Origin: an uncultured Bacillaceae bacterium
GTDB lineage: Bacteria > Bacillota > Bacilli > Caldalkalibacillales > Caldalkalibacillaceae
Direction: 5' to 3'
Length of the DNA: 5,970 nt
Assembly: GCA_937967685.1 (NCBI GenBank)
Contig: CALBTX010000137.1
Location: forward strand, 1-5,970
Below, piece by piece: positions 1 to 5,924 of this stretch. The notes beneath the pieces were generated by a model. The model ran no database searches and was not told the origin of the DNA. It saw only the letters and a program-made list of their open reading frames with translations. The position numbers were made by a program, and so were the translations under genes. Every line of letters starts with the position of its first letter. The first letter of the stretch is position 1.

Positions 1-97
1 GACAAGGTTGTTGTATTTCACTATATGCACCAAAAATGCCTGATATTCACTTTGAATCAAAACGTTTATCATTCGCTATCGTTTTGGGAGGACAGGG
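1..97. other. Upstream region of the K+ transporter gene
   Basis: This stretch precedes the ktrB-like start codon. The only firm element is a Shine-Dalgarno GGGAGG at 86-91, six bases before the ATG at 98. A short dyad, AAAACG (59-64) and CGTTTT (80-85), flanks a 15-base gap just before it, but it is too weak to call a hairpin or operator. I see no convincing sigma-A promoter and no recognisable riboswitch, although the stretch is too short to exclude a leader RNA starting outside the window. Two forward frames stay open from the left edge; one ends in TGA at 99-101, an ATGA overlap with the start of the next gene, so the tail of an upstream gene is possible but not recognisable. Confidence 0.4.
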
Positions 98-1438
98 ATG
101 ATTAATCAGTTTTTGTCTCCATTTCGGGTCATTATATTGTCTTATCTCATACTCATCATGATTTCAGCAATACTGTTATATTTGCCGATTGCTCATCAAC
201 CCGGTGTCAGTTTGACATTTTACGAGGCACTGTTTACGGCGACGAGCGCGATCACGGTGACCGGTCTGACTGTCGTTAATACGGCGGACACGTTCAGCCT
301 GTTTGGGATCATCGTCTTAGTCGTAATCATTCAACTTGGCGGCATCGGCATTATGACCCTGGGGACATTTCTCTGGATGATCACAGGCCAAAAAATCAGC
401 CTTTCACGCCGGAAGTTGATCATGGTTGATCAAAATCAGGTCAAACTTTCCGGATTGGTGCATCTATTGAAAAACTTGTTGGGCATCGCCCTCCTCATTG
501 AATCGGTCGGGGCGATCGTTCTGGGTTCGTATTTTCTGCATTATTTTGATTCGTGGTATGAAGCGTTTTACCAAGGGGCTTTTGCCAGTTTGTCCGCTTT
601 TACGAATGCCGGTTTTGACATCACCGGACAGTCACTCATTCCTTTTGCCCAGGACTATTTTGTCCAGGTCGTGGCCATGTTGTTGATCATTGCCGGAGCG
701 ATAGGATTTCCTGTGTTGGTTGAAATTCGGGAATATTTTTCCGGCCGAGATCCGAACTACCGTTTTTCTTTATTCACCAAAATTTCCGTGACGACGTATG
801 CGGTTCTTCTCGTCTTTGGTTTTTTAGCCATCTTGTTGTTGGAACGGGGACGGTATGATGCGGGGATGTCCTGGCATGAACAGGTTTTCAACGCTTTATT
901 TCATTCGGTGACGGCCCGCAGTGCAGGGCTTGCGACCATGGACATATCCGATTACGGCCTGGCCACATTGCTGATCATTTCGGTATTCATGTTGATCGGG
1001 GCCAGCCCTTCAAGTGCCGGAGGGGGATTGCGGACGACGACAGTGGCCGTGATGTTTTTGACCATTCGATCGTTTGTTTTAGGGAAAGATGCGGTGAAAG
1101 TGTTTGGGCGTGAATTACATGACATCGATATCCGCAAAACGTTTGTCATCGTTTCTGTTTTTTTCATCGTCTTTATCACGTCAATCATCCTTGTGGTGAT
1201 GATCGAGTCTGCTTCCGGCATGGAACTGATGCCGCTCATTTTCGAAGTCAGCTCAGCCTTCGGCACGTGCGGGCTTTCTATGGGAGTAACGGCTGAACTA
1301 TCCCCGTTCAGTCAAATGATTCTCATGATCTTAATGTTTATGGGCAGAATAGGATTGGTAGCTCTCCTGTTCTCATTGAAAAAGTCGAATACGAAAGATC
1401 ATTTTCATTATCCGAAAGAACGGATTATCATTGGATAG
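98..1438 (+). CDS. ktrB: KtrB/KtrD-type (TrkH superfamily) K+ uptake channel subunit
   Basis: This is the membrane, ion-conducting subunit of a Ktr K+ uptake system. It normally assembles as a dimer on a cytoplasmic KtrA/KtrC-type RCK ring that gates it with ATP/ADP and c-di-AMP. The 446 residues match the usual family length. The four pore-loop filters, each with the key glycine, are TVTGLT (53-58), TNAGFD (169-174), TARSAGLA (272-279) and GTCGLS (389-394). The flexible intramembrane gating loop after the third pore is GASPSSAGGGLRTTT (301-315), and the conserved arginine of the last helix is in MGRIG (415-419). Hydrophobic helices fill the rest, with a short basic/polar tail. The start ATG has GGGAGG six bases upstream. 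No ktrA/ktrC partner lies in the window; in B. subtilis ktrC and ktrD are likewise unlinked. The glycine-rich gate loop looks closer to KtrD than to KtrB as I recall them, so the exact paralogue is uncertain while the family is secure. Confidence 0.93.
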   Translation: MINQFLSPFRVIILSYLILIMISAILLYLPIAHQPGVSLTFYEALFTATSAITVTGLTVVNTADTFSLFGIIVLVVIIQLGGIGIMTLGTFLWMITGQKISLSRRKLIMVDQNQVKLSGLVHLLKNLLGIALLIESVGAIVLGSYFLHYFDSWYEAFYQGAFASLSAFTNAGFDITGQSLIPFAQDYFVQVVAMLLIIAGAIGFPVLVEIREYFSGRDPNYRFSLFTKISVTTYAVLLVFGFLAILLLERGRYDAGMSWHEQVFNALFHSVTARSAGLATMDISDYGLATLLIISVFMLIGASPSSAGGGLRTTTVAVMFLTIRSFVLGKDAVKVFGRELHDIDIRKTFVIVSVFFIVFITSIILVVMIESASGMELMPLIFEVSSAFGTCGLSMGVTAELSPFSQMILMILMFMGRIGLVALLFSLKKSNTKDHFHYPKERIIIG

Positions 1439-1470
1439 GTGTCACACCACTGTTTTTGCCTCTCGTTTTC

Positions 1471-1499
1471 TTGACGCTTTGACGTTAAAGGGGTAGAAT
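1471..1499 (+). promoter_or_regulatory. Sigma-A-type promoter of the sdhCAB operon
   Basis: The -35 hexamer TTGACG (1471-1476, 5 of 6 to consensus) and the -10 hexamer TAGAAT (1494-1499, 5 of 6) are separated by exactly 17 bp. Transcription would start near 1506, giving a leader of about 40 bases before the sdhC ATG. This is the only strong promoter seen between the K+ channel gene and sdhC, so sdhCAB can be transcribed independently. A perfect 5-1-5 dyad, TTTGTGACAAA, at 1504-1514 overlaps the predicted start point and could be an operator; that role is inference. Confidence 0.8.
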
Positions 1500-1547
1500 G
1501 AATTTTGTGACAAACGATTGATGAACTGACTGAAGGGGGGAACCGTC

Positions 1548-2162
1548 ATGGCCAAAAACAGCTACTATTTTAACCGGAAATTACATTCACTTTTAGGGGT
1601 TATCCCGCTTGGTATATTTATTATCCAGCATTTGTTCGTCAACCATTTTATTCTTTACGGGAGTGAAAGTTTTAATCGTGCCGCCCAATTTATGGACAGC
1701 TTGCCGCTGAAAATTTTTTTGGAAACATTTTTCATTTTTCTTCCTTTGCTTTACCACGGCATTTATGGCTTGTACATTGCCTACCAAAGTAAGAACAATG
1801 TGAAAAATTACGGCTATTTTCGCAATGTCATGTTTTTGTTGCAGCGAGTCACGGGCGTCATCTTAATTATTTTCATTGCCTGGCACGTTTGGGAAACCCG
1901 GGTACAGGCCGCATTTGGCATTGAAGTCAATACGCAAATGATGGTCGATATTTTATCCAGTCCGGTTATGATGGCCATTTACATCATTGGGGTCGTCGCC
2001 GTAGCCTTCCACTTTGCTAACGGAATGTGGTCTTTTTGCGTGACTTGGGGGATTACGGTCGGGCCGAAAGCACAACGCATTTCTACATATGTTTGGATGA
2101 TTGTTTTTGCCATTTTGGCCATCGGAGGTATTTTAATCGTCTTAGAATTTGCGTCACTTTAA
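1548..2162 (+). CDS. sdhC: Succinate dehydrogenase cytochrome b558 membrane subunit
   Basis: SdhC is the membrane anchor of complex II. It carries two b hemes across the membrane and passes electrons from the SdhB clusters to menaquinone. The product has 204 residues, against about 202 in B. subtilis, with five hydrophobic helices. The four axial heme ligands known for the Bacillus protein fall at the same positions: His28 (in QHLFVN), His70 (YHGIYG), His113 (WHVWETR) and His155 (FHFANGMWSF). Other conserved stretches are LHSLLGVIP (12-20), YFRNVMF (90-96) and the WGITVGPKAQRIS loop before the last helix. The ATG follows an unusually G-rich Shine-Dalgarno, AAGGGGGG (1533-1540), seven bases upstream. 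In B. subtilis the C-rich iron-sparing sRNA FsrA represses sdhCAB, so this G-run is a plausible sRNA target, which is inference. It is the first gene of the operon. Confidence 0.97.
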   Translation: MAKNSYYFNRKLHSLLGVIPLGIFIIQHLFVNHFILYGSESFNRAAQFMDSLPLKIFLETFFIFLPLLYHGIYGLYIAYQSKNNVKNYGYFRNVMFLLQRVTGVILIIFIAWHVWETRVQAAFGIEVNTQMMVDILSSPVMMAIYIIGVVAVAFHFANGMWSFCVTWGITVGPKAQRISTYVWMIVFAILAIGGILIVLEFASL

Positions 2163-2180
2163 ATAAAGGAGTGAGTGATG

Positions 2181-3950
2181 ATGAGCAGTGCAAAAATTAT
2201 CGTTGTCGGCGGCGGTCTGGCCGGCTTAATGTCTACGATAAAGGCGGCGGAAGCGGGAGTGCCTGTCGAGCTGTTTTCCATCGTACCGGTGAAACGTTCT
2301 CACTCCGTATGTGCACAGGGCGGTATCAACGGAGCGGTTAACACGAAAGGAGAAGGAGACTCTCCTTGGGAGCACTTTGATGATACGGTATATGGTGGGG
2401 ATTTTTTGGCCAACCAGCCCCCAGTCAAAAACATGTGTGAAGCGGCCCCGGGGATTATCCATCTCATGGACCGTATGGGTGTCATGTTTAACCGGACGCC
2501 GGAGGGGCTGCTTGATTTCCGCCGATTTGGCGGTACGCGTCACCATCGAACCGCTTATGCGGGAGCGACGACGGGCCAACAGCTGCTTTATGCTTTGGAT
2601 GAACAGGTGCGCCGCCACGAGGTTCAAGGTTTGGTGACCAAATATGAGCATTGGGAGTTCGTCGGCGTCATTCTGGATGATGAACAAGTTTGCCGGGGGA
2701 TCGTTGCCCAAGACCTCAGATCGGCAGAATTCCATGCTTTTCCCGCGGATGCTGTCATTTTGGCGACCGGGGGACCGGGTATTATCTTCGGTAAATCGAC
2801 CAACTCGATCATCAATACCGGGACGGCAGCGAGCGCGGTTTATCAACAAGGGGCTGTCTATGCGAACGGAGAATTTATTCAAATCCATCCCACGGCCATT
2901 CCCGGTGATGACAAGCTGCGCTTGATGTCCGAATCTGCCCGCGGTGAGGGCGGTCGCATCTGGACGTACGATAAAGATGGCAAACCTTGGTACTTCCTGG
3001 AAGAAAAATATCCGGCCTATGGGAACCTTGTGCCCCGGGATATTGCCACCAGGGAAATTTTCGATGTTTGTGTCAACCAGAAGCTGGGCATTAACGGCGA
3101 AAACATGGTTTATTTAGACTTATCCCATAAAGATCCTAAAGAGCTGGACATTAAACTCGGCGGGATCATCGAGATTTATGAGAAGTTTATGGGGGATGAC
3201 CCGCGCAAAGTGCCCATGAAAATTTTCCCTGCCGTCCATTACTCGATGGGTGGTTTGTGGATTGATTACAACCATATGACCAACATTCCCGGACTGTTTG
3301 CCGCTGGAGAAGTCGATTACCAATATCATGGCGCAAATCGTTTGGGGGCCAACTCTCTCTTGTCAGCCATTTACGGGGGTACGGTTGCCGGTCCGAAAGC
3401 GATCGAATACATCAACGGGCTGGAAAAAAGTGCGGAAGACCTGCCATCTTCTGTTTTTGAAGCAGAGAAGAAGAAACAAGAAGAAAATTATGATAAAATA
3501 TTAAAGATGGATGGCACTGAAAATGCTTATATGCTCCATAAAGAATTAGGGGAATGGATGACAGATAACGTCACGGTCGTCCGGCATAACGATAAATTGT
3601 TGAAAACCGATGAGAAGATCCAGGAATTAATGGAGCGATATCAAAATATTAATGTGAACGACACAGGAAAATGGAGCAACCAAGGGGCTTCCTTTATCCG
3701 CCAATTGTGGAATATGCTCCAACTGGCCAGAGTGATTACGCTTGGAGCGTATCGGCGTAATGAAAGCCGAGGCGCTCACTATAAGCCTGAATTCCCGGAT
3801 CGCAATGACGAAGAATGGCTGAAAACGACAAAAGCCATTTTTGAAGGCGCGGATAAACCTCCCCGATTTGAATATGAGGATGTCGATGTTTCCTTGATTA
3901 AGCCTCGCAAACGTGATTATACGAAAGCAAAGGAGGCGGCTAACAAGTGA
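2181..3950 (+). CDS. sdhA: Succinate dehydrogenase flavoprotein subunit
   Basis: SdhA is the catalytic subunit on the cytoplasmic face. It oxidises succinate to fumarate with covalently bound FAD. Numbered from the ATG at 2181 (589 residues, against about 586 in B. subtilis), the dinucleotide-binding motif GGGLAGL is at 10-16. The FAD-attachment histidine is His41 in RSHSVCAQGG. Substrate and active-site motifs follow: HPTAIPGDD from 236, ARGEGG with the probable proton-shuttle Arg254, HYSMGG with His353, and NRLGANS with Arg387. The C-terminal helical and capping region is complete, including WSNQGA and RGAHYKPEFPDRND. Three starts are adjacent: GTG 2175, ATG 2178 and ATG 2181. The Shine-Dalgarno AAAGGAG (2165-2171) leaves 3, 6 or 9 bases respectively. 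GTG 2175 is too close; 2181 aligns best with the family N-terminus (MSxxx-IIVVGGG), but 2178 is nearly as good. It lies 18 bp after sdhC and overlaps sdhB by 4 bp. Confidence 0.97.
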   Translation: MSSAKIIVVGGGLAGLMSTIKAAEAGVPVELFSIVPVKRSHSVCAQGGINGAVNTKGEGDSPWEHFDDTVYGGDFLANQPPVKNMCEAAPGIIHLMDRMGVMFNRTPEGLLDFRRFGGTRHHRTAYAGATTGQQLLYALDEQVRRHEVQGLVTKYEHWEFVGVILDDEQVCRGIVAQDLRSAEFHAFPADAVILATGGPGIIFGKSTNSIINTGTAASAVYQQGAVYANGEFIQIHPTAIPGDDKLRLMSESARGEGGRIWTYDKDGKPWYFLEEKYPAYGNLVPRDIATREIFDVCVNQKLGINGENMVYLDLSHKDPKELDIKLGGIIEIYEKFMGDDPRKVPMKIFPAVHYSMGGLWIDYNHMTNIPGLFAAGEVDYQYHGANRLGANSLLSAIYGGTVAGPKAIEYINGLEKSAEDLPSSVFEAEKKKQEENYDKILKMDGTENAYMLHKELGEWMTDNVTVVRHNDKLLKTDEKIQELMERYQNINVNDTGKWSNQGASFIRQLWNMLQLARVITLGAYRRNESRGAHYKPEFPDRNDEEWLKTTKAIFEGADKPPRFEYEDVDVSLIKPRKRDYTKAKEAANK

Positions 3951-4750
3951 GTACACAGACGTTGGACAAAGGACAGCAAAGTGGTCAACGGGGACAGGGT
4001 CAAAGCCAGGAAATCATCAGGGTGATCATTACCCGTCAAGATGATCCTGAAGGGACACCGTACGATGAAGAGTTTCATATTCCGAAACGCCCCAATATGA
4101 ATTTGATCAGCGTTTTGATGGAAATTCAACGCAACCCCGTGAATGCCAAAGGGGAGAAAACGACGCCCGTTGCATGGGAAGCCAATTGTTTGGAAGAAGT
4201 CTGCGGCGCTTGTTCCATGGTGATTAACGGTGAAGCGCGGCAGGCATGCACCGCCTTGGTGGACAAACTGGAACAACCGATCCGCATTGCACCGATGAGT
4301 ACTTTCCCGGTCTTGCGCGATTTAATTGTCGACCGTTCGCGCATGTTTGACGCCTTAAAGAAAATTAAAGGCTGGATTCCGATTGATGGAACTTATGATC
4401 TTGGTCCCGGCCCGCGGATGGCTGAATCCAAACGTCAATGGGCTTACGAGTTGTCCAAGTGTATGACTTGCGGCGTGTGCCTGGAAGTCTGTCCAAACGT
4501 AAACAGCAATTCGGATTTTATTGGTCCCGCATTTATCAGTTTGGTGCGTTTATATAATGCGCATCCGACAGGTGAAATGAATAAAGAGGAGCGGCTTGAT
4601 GCCCTGATGGGAGAAGGAGGCATTACGGGCTGCGGAAACTCTCAAAACTGTGTTCAATCTTGTCCCAAAGGGATTCCCTTAACGACGTCGATCGCGGCCA
4701 TGAACCGTGACACGACCGTTCATAGTATCCGTAGATTTTTGGGTACTTGA
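3947..4750 (+). CDS. sdhB: Succinate dehydrogenase iron-sulfur subunit
   Basis: SdhB relays electrons from FAD to the SdhC hemes through three Fe-S clusters. In the plant-type ferredoxin domain the [2Fe-2S] ligands are Cys81, Cys86, Cys89 and Cys101 (CLEEVCGAC plus a distal Cys). In the C-terminal domain Cys172, Cys175, Cys178 and Cys239 bind [4Fe-4S], and Cys182, Cys229 and Cys235 bind [3Fe-4S] (motifs CMTCGVCLEVCP and CGNSQNCVQSCP). All eleven cysteines are present. The protein has 267 residues, somewhat longer than the roughly 253 of B. subtilis. The difference is mainly a Gln/Gly-rich N-terminal extension before EIIRVIITRQDD. The start is GTG: it overlaps the sdhA stop in GTGA, and a strong AAAGGAGG (3929-3936) lies ten bases upstream, which supports this start and translational coupling. 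It is the last gene before the terminator at 4818. Confidence 0.97.
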   Translation: MSTQTLDKGQQSGQRGQGQSQEIIRVIITRQDDPEGTPYDEEFHIPKRPNMNLISVLMEIQRNPVNAKGEKTTPVAWEANCLEEVCGACSMVINGEARQACTALVDKLEQPIRIAPMSTFPVLRDLIVDRSRMFDALKKIKGWIPIDGTYDLGPGPRMAESKRQWAYELSKCMTCGVCLEVCPNVNSNSDFIGPAFISLVRLYNAHPTGEMNKEERLDALMGEGGITGCGNSQNCVQSCPKGIPLTTSIAAMNRDTTVHSIRRFLGT

Positions 4751-4817
4751 ACCACGTTACATTCATGCTTACGGCTTGATGTTGATTGGTGTTTTCAGCA
4801 TCTCGTTTCAGTCCATG

Positions 4818-4859
4818 ACACCCTTGCTTTGGATTTTTCAAAGTAAGGGTGTTTTGCTT
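4818..4859 (+). terminator. Intrinsic terminator of the sdhCAB operon
   Basis: A 14-bp stem (4818-4831 with 4839-4852) has one G-U pair and otherwise full complementarity, closing a 7-base loop (GATTTTT). The stem begins ACACCC and ends GGGTGT, and is followed at once by TTTTGCTT. This is a strong Rho-independent terminator about 70 bp after the sdhB stop. The hairpin ends only about seven bases before the Shine-Dalgarno of the thioesterase gene, leaving no room for a promoter between them. Confidence 0.88.
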
Positions 4860-4877
4860 AAAAGGAGGCGCTCAAAA

Positions 4878-5351
4878 ATGAACAGAGTACCCTACATTGA
4901 ACCGGATGTCGAAGGTTGGATGAACAAGTTCAAGTTCAAATCAGAAATTAAAGTCCGTTTTGGCGAAACGGATGCATTTGGCCATGTTAACAATGTCAGT
5001 TATTTCAGGTATTTTGAGCAAGCCCGGCTGGACTATTTCGAGCATTTGGGATTTATGAATTATTTTACAGATCGGGAGTGCCCGTCGATCATCGTGACAG
5101 GAGATTTGCACTGTCATTATTTACAGCCGATCTATTACGGACAGGTGATTGCCGCACATGTCAGAACAGCAAAAATCGGCCGTACCTCTCTTGATCTTCA
5201 GTACGCGCTTACGGATGAAAGCGGGAAGACATTGTTTGCTACATGTCGCGGTGTGATGATTCACGTGGATAAACATACTGAAAAAAGTCGACCATGGCCT
5301 GAAGAAGTCAAGCGTCGAATTATCGAATTCGAACCGATCTATGCGGATTAG
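4878..5351 (+). CDS. ysmA: Hotdog-fold acyl-CoA thioesterase (4HBT family, YsmA-like)
   Basis: This is a probable cytoplasmic acyl-CoA thioesterase of 157 residues, the usual size for one hotdog domain. The N-terminal KVRFGETDAFGHVNN (25-39) is the 4-hydroxybenzoyl-CoA thioesterase signature: Asp32 is the candidate catalytic acid and HVNN lines the active site. YFRYFEQARLDYF (42-54) forms the long central helix, and the strands around GDLHCHYLQPIYYGQ and GRTSLDLQYALTDESG complete the fold. The ATG is chosen because AAAAGGAGG (4860-4868) lies nine bases upstream; the reading frame stays open further upstream, through the terminator, but without a start signal. In B. subtilis ysmA, a predicted thioesterase, follows sdhB, so the synteny supports the symbol. 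The physiological substrate is unknown. I see no promoter of its own; expression probably depends on read-through of the sdhB terminator. Confidence 0.88.
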   Translation: MNRVPYIEPDVEGWMNKFKFKSEIKVRFGETDAFGHVNNVSYFRYFEQARLDYFEHLGFMNYFTDRECPSIIVTGDLHCHYLQPIYYGQVIAAHVRTAKIGRTSLDLQYALTDESGKTLFATCRGVMIHVDKHTEKSRPWPEEVKRRIIEFEPIYAD

Positions 5352-5356
5352 GAGCC

Positions 5357-5389
5357 TTGACACCGGTTTTAAAAGGTTGTTGTTACAAT
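5357..5389 (+). promoter_or_regulatory. Possible + strand promoter (extended -10) after the thioesterase gene
   Basis: TGT-TACAAT (5381-5389) matches an extended -10 element (TGn plus 5 of 6 of TATAAT). A perfect TTGACA lies at 5357-5362, but the spacing is 21 bp, outside the normal range, so activity would rest on the extended -10. Transcription would start near 5395 and run through the direct repeats, then antisense to the sinR-like gene. No open reading frame with a ribosome-binding site follows. TTGTTACAA (5380-5388) is also a small perfect dyad. Confidence 0.3.
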
Positions 5390-5412
5390 GGGTATTACCA
5401 AGCGTATGTTCT

Positions 5413-5493
5413 GTTTTAAAGTATTTACGGCGTTGTAAAAGGCAATACGATGTTTTAAAAAAGGCATTACGATGTTTTAAAAGGCATTACGAA
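5413..5493. repeat. Tandem array of about 20-bp direct repeats
   Basis: Four adjacent units share the consensus GTTTTAAAAGGCATTACGAT. They lie at 5413-5431 (degenerate, about two thirds identical), 5432-5451 (18 of 20), 5452-5473 (identical apart from a 2-base A insertion) and 5474-5493 (19 of 20). Further decayed pieces precede the array: GTTTTAAAAGG at 5366-5376 and GGTATTACC at 5391-5399. There are no spacers, so it is not a CRISPR array. Each unit holds a TTTTAAAA-type palindromic core, and the period is close to two helical turns. The last unit contains the stop codon of the - strand sinR-like gene. The function is unknown; an iteron-like protein-binding array, slippage-generated microrepeat or remnant of a small element are all possible. 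Confidence 0.85.
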
Positions 5494-5819
5494 TTCTTTC
5501 GGTTTAACCGCCACTTGTTATATTCAAGAAATTCTCTAAATTCGGCTTTCGATACACCGGAAGACATCGCTTCCTGAACGAGTTGATACCATTCTGGATC
5601 TAACTCGCCTTCTTTTATTTCTTCCTGTGGATGTAAAAGCGTATCAACAGTGACTTCTAACACAGCAGATATTTTTTCCAAAAACTGGATAGATGGATTG
5701 GATTGAATCTCCCGCTCAATCGTACTTAAATATGATTTAGATACGTTGGCTCGTTCGGCCAGCTCTGACAGAGACAGGCCTTTTTCCTGACGAAGCTGTT
5801 TGACTCTTTTTCCAATCAT
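5487..5819 (-). CDS. sinR: SinR-like HTH transcriptional repressor
   Basis: This 110-residue DNA-binding regulator closely resembles B. subtilis SinR (111 aa), the repressor of matrix genes in the biofilm switch. The N-terminal XRE/Cro HTH domain (about 1-61) includes MIGKRVKQLRQEKGLSLSEL, with the recognition helix around SKSYLSTIE (27-35), followed by NPSIQFLEKISAVL (41-54). A short acidic linker (about 64-73) leads to the C-terminal helical hook (74-104: LDPEWYQLV, AMSSGVSKAEFREFLEY, KWR), which in SinR mediates tetramerisation and binding to SinI or SlrR. The ATG has AAAGGAAG (5826-5833 on the complement) six bases upstream. No sinI-like gene lies in the 151 bp of upstream sequence available, so any antagonist is beyond the edge or elsewhere. 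It converges on the thioesterase gene, and its last residues and stop lie within a direct repeat. SlrR or another SinR paralogue is an alternative identity. Confidence 0.88.
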   Translation of the reverse strand: MIGKRVKQLRQEKGLSLSELAERANVSKSYLSTIEREIQSNPSIQFLEKISAVLEVTVDTLLHPQEEIKEGELDPEWYQLVQEAMSSGVSKAEFREFLEYNKWRLNRKNS

Positions 5820-5866
5820 AAAGATCTTCCTTTTTCATGGACTTTTTTATTGACTTTGTATGTCCT

Positions 5867-5895
5867 ATTATAGCAATTTTTATTTGTGTTATGTA
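5867..5895 (-). promoter_or_regulatory. Promoter of the sinR-like gene
   Basis: On the complement a perfect TATAAT (5872 down to 5867) is preceded by TGC, giving an extended -10 (TGnTATAAT). The -35 position at 17-bp spacing (5895-5890) reads TACATA, a poor match, as is common with extended -10 promoters. Transcription would start near 5860, about 40 bases before the ATG, so the gene can be expressed without an upstream partner. Confidence 0.7.
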
Positions 5896-5908
5896 TAAAA
5901 AACAAATA
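5881..5908. promoter_or_regulatory. Inverted repeat over the -35 region of the sinR-like promoter
   Basis: TATTTGT (5881-5887) and ACAAATA (5902-5908) are perfect 7-bp inverted arms separated by 14 bp. They flank the -35 position of the - strand promoter, which is the right place for a repressor operator. The sequence is very AT-rich, so chance is a real alternative. Confidence 0.35.
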
Positions 5909-5924
5909 CTTCTTTTTATAGAAC
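5909..5924. promoter_or_regulatory. Candidate SinR-box pair upstream of the sinR-like gene
   Basis: The known B. subtilis SinR box is GTTCTYT. The complement of 5918-5924 reads GTTCTAT and the + strand at 5909-5915 reads CTTCTTT, each one mismatch from the box and facing each other as an imperfect inverted pair. Since the adjacent gene encodes a SinR-like protein, autoregulation is a reasonable inference. One-mismatch heptamers are frequent by chance in AT-rich DNA. Confidence 0.3.

Noticed and set aside
1..105. Forward frames open from the left edge, one ending in an ATGA overlap with the K+ channel start
   Set aside because: Only about 33 codons are visible, two frames are open at once, and neither peptide resembles a protein I know, so a coding call is not supported.
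1438..1460. Hairpin GGTG-TCA-CACC followed by a T-rich stretch as terminator of the K+ channel gene
   Set aside because: A 4-bp stem is too weak, and the T-run is offset and interrupted.
2226..2888. Long - strand reading frame opposite sdhA
   Set aside because: It is antisense to highly conserved sdhA codons, has no ribosome-binding site and gives a product with no recognisable domain.
5413..5493. CRISPR array
   Set aside because: Repeats are contiguous with no spacers, units are only about 20 bp and no cas genes are present.
5500..5510. Perfect dyad CGGTTTAACCG as terminator or operator
   Set aside because: A one-base loop cannot form a terminator hairpin, and the site lies within the coding end of the sinR-like gene; a chance palindrome is the simplest reading.
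5341..5577. Rightward 78-codon reading frame across the repeat array
   Set aside because: No ribosome-binding site, low-complexity basic/aromatic product arising from the repeats, and it overlaps the end of the thioesterase gene and the well-supported sinR-like gene.
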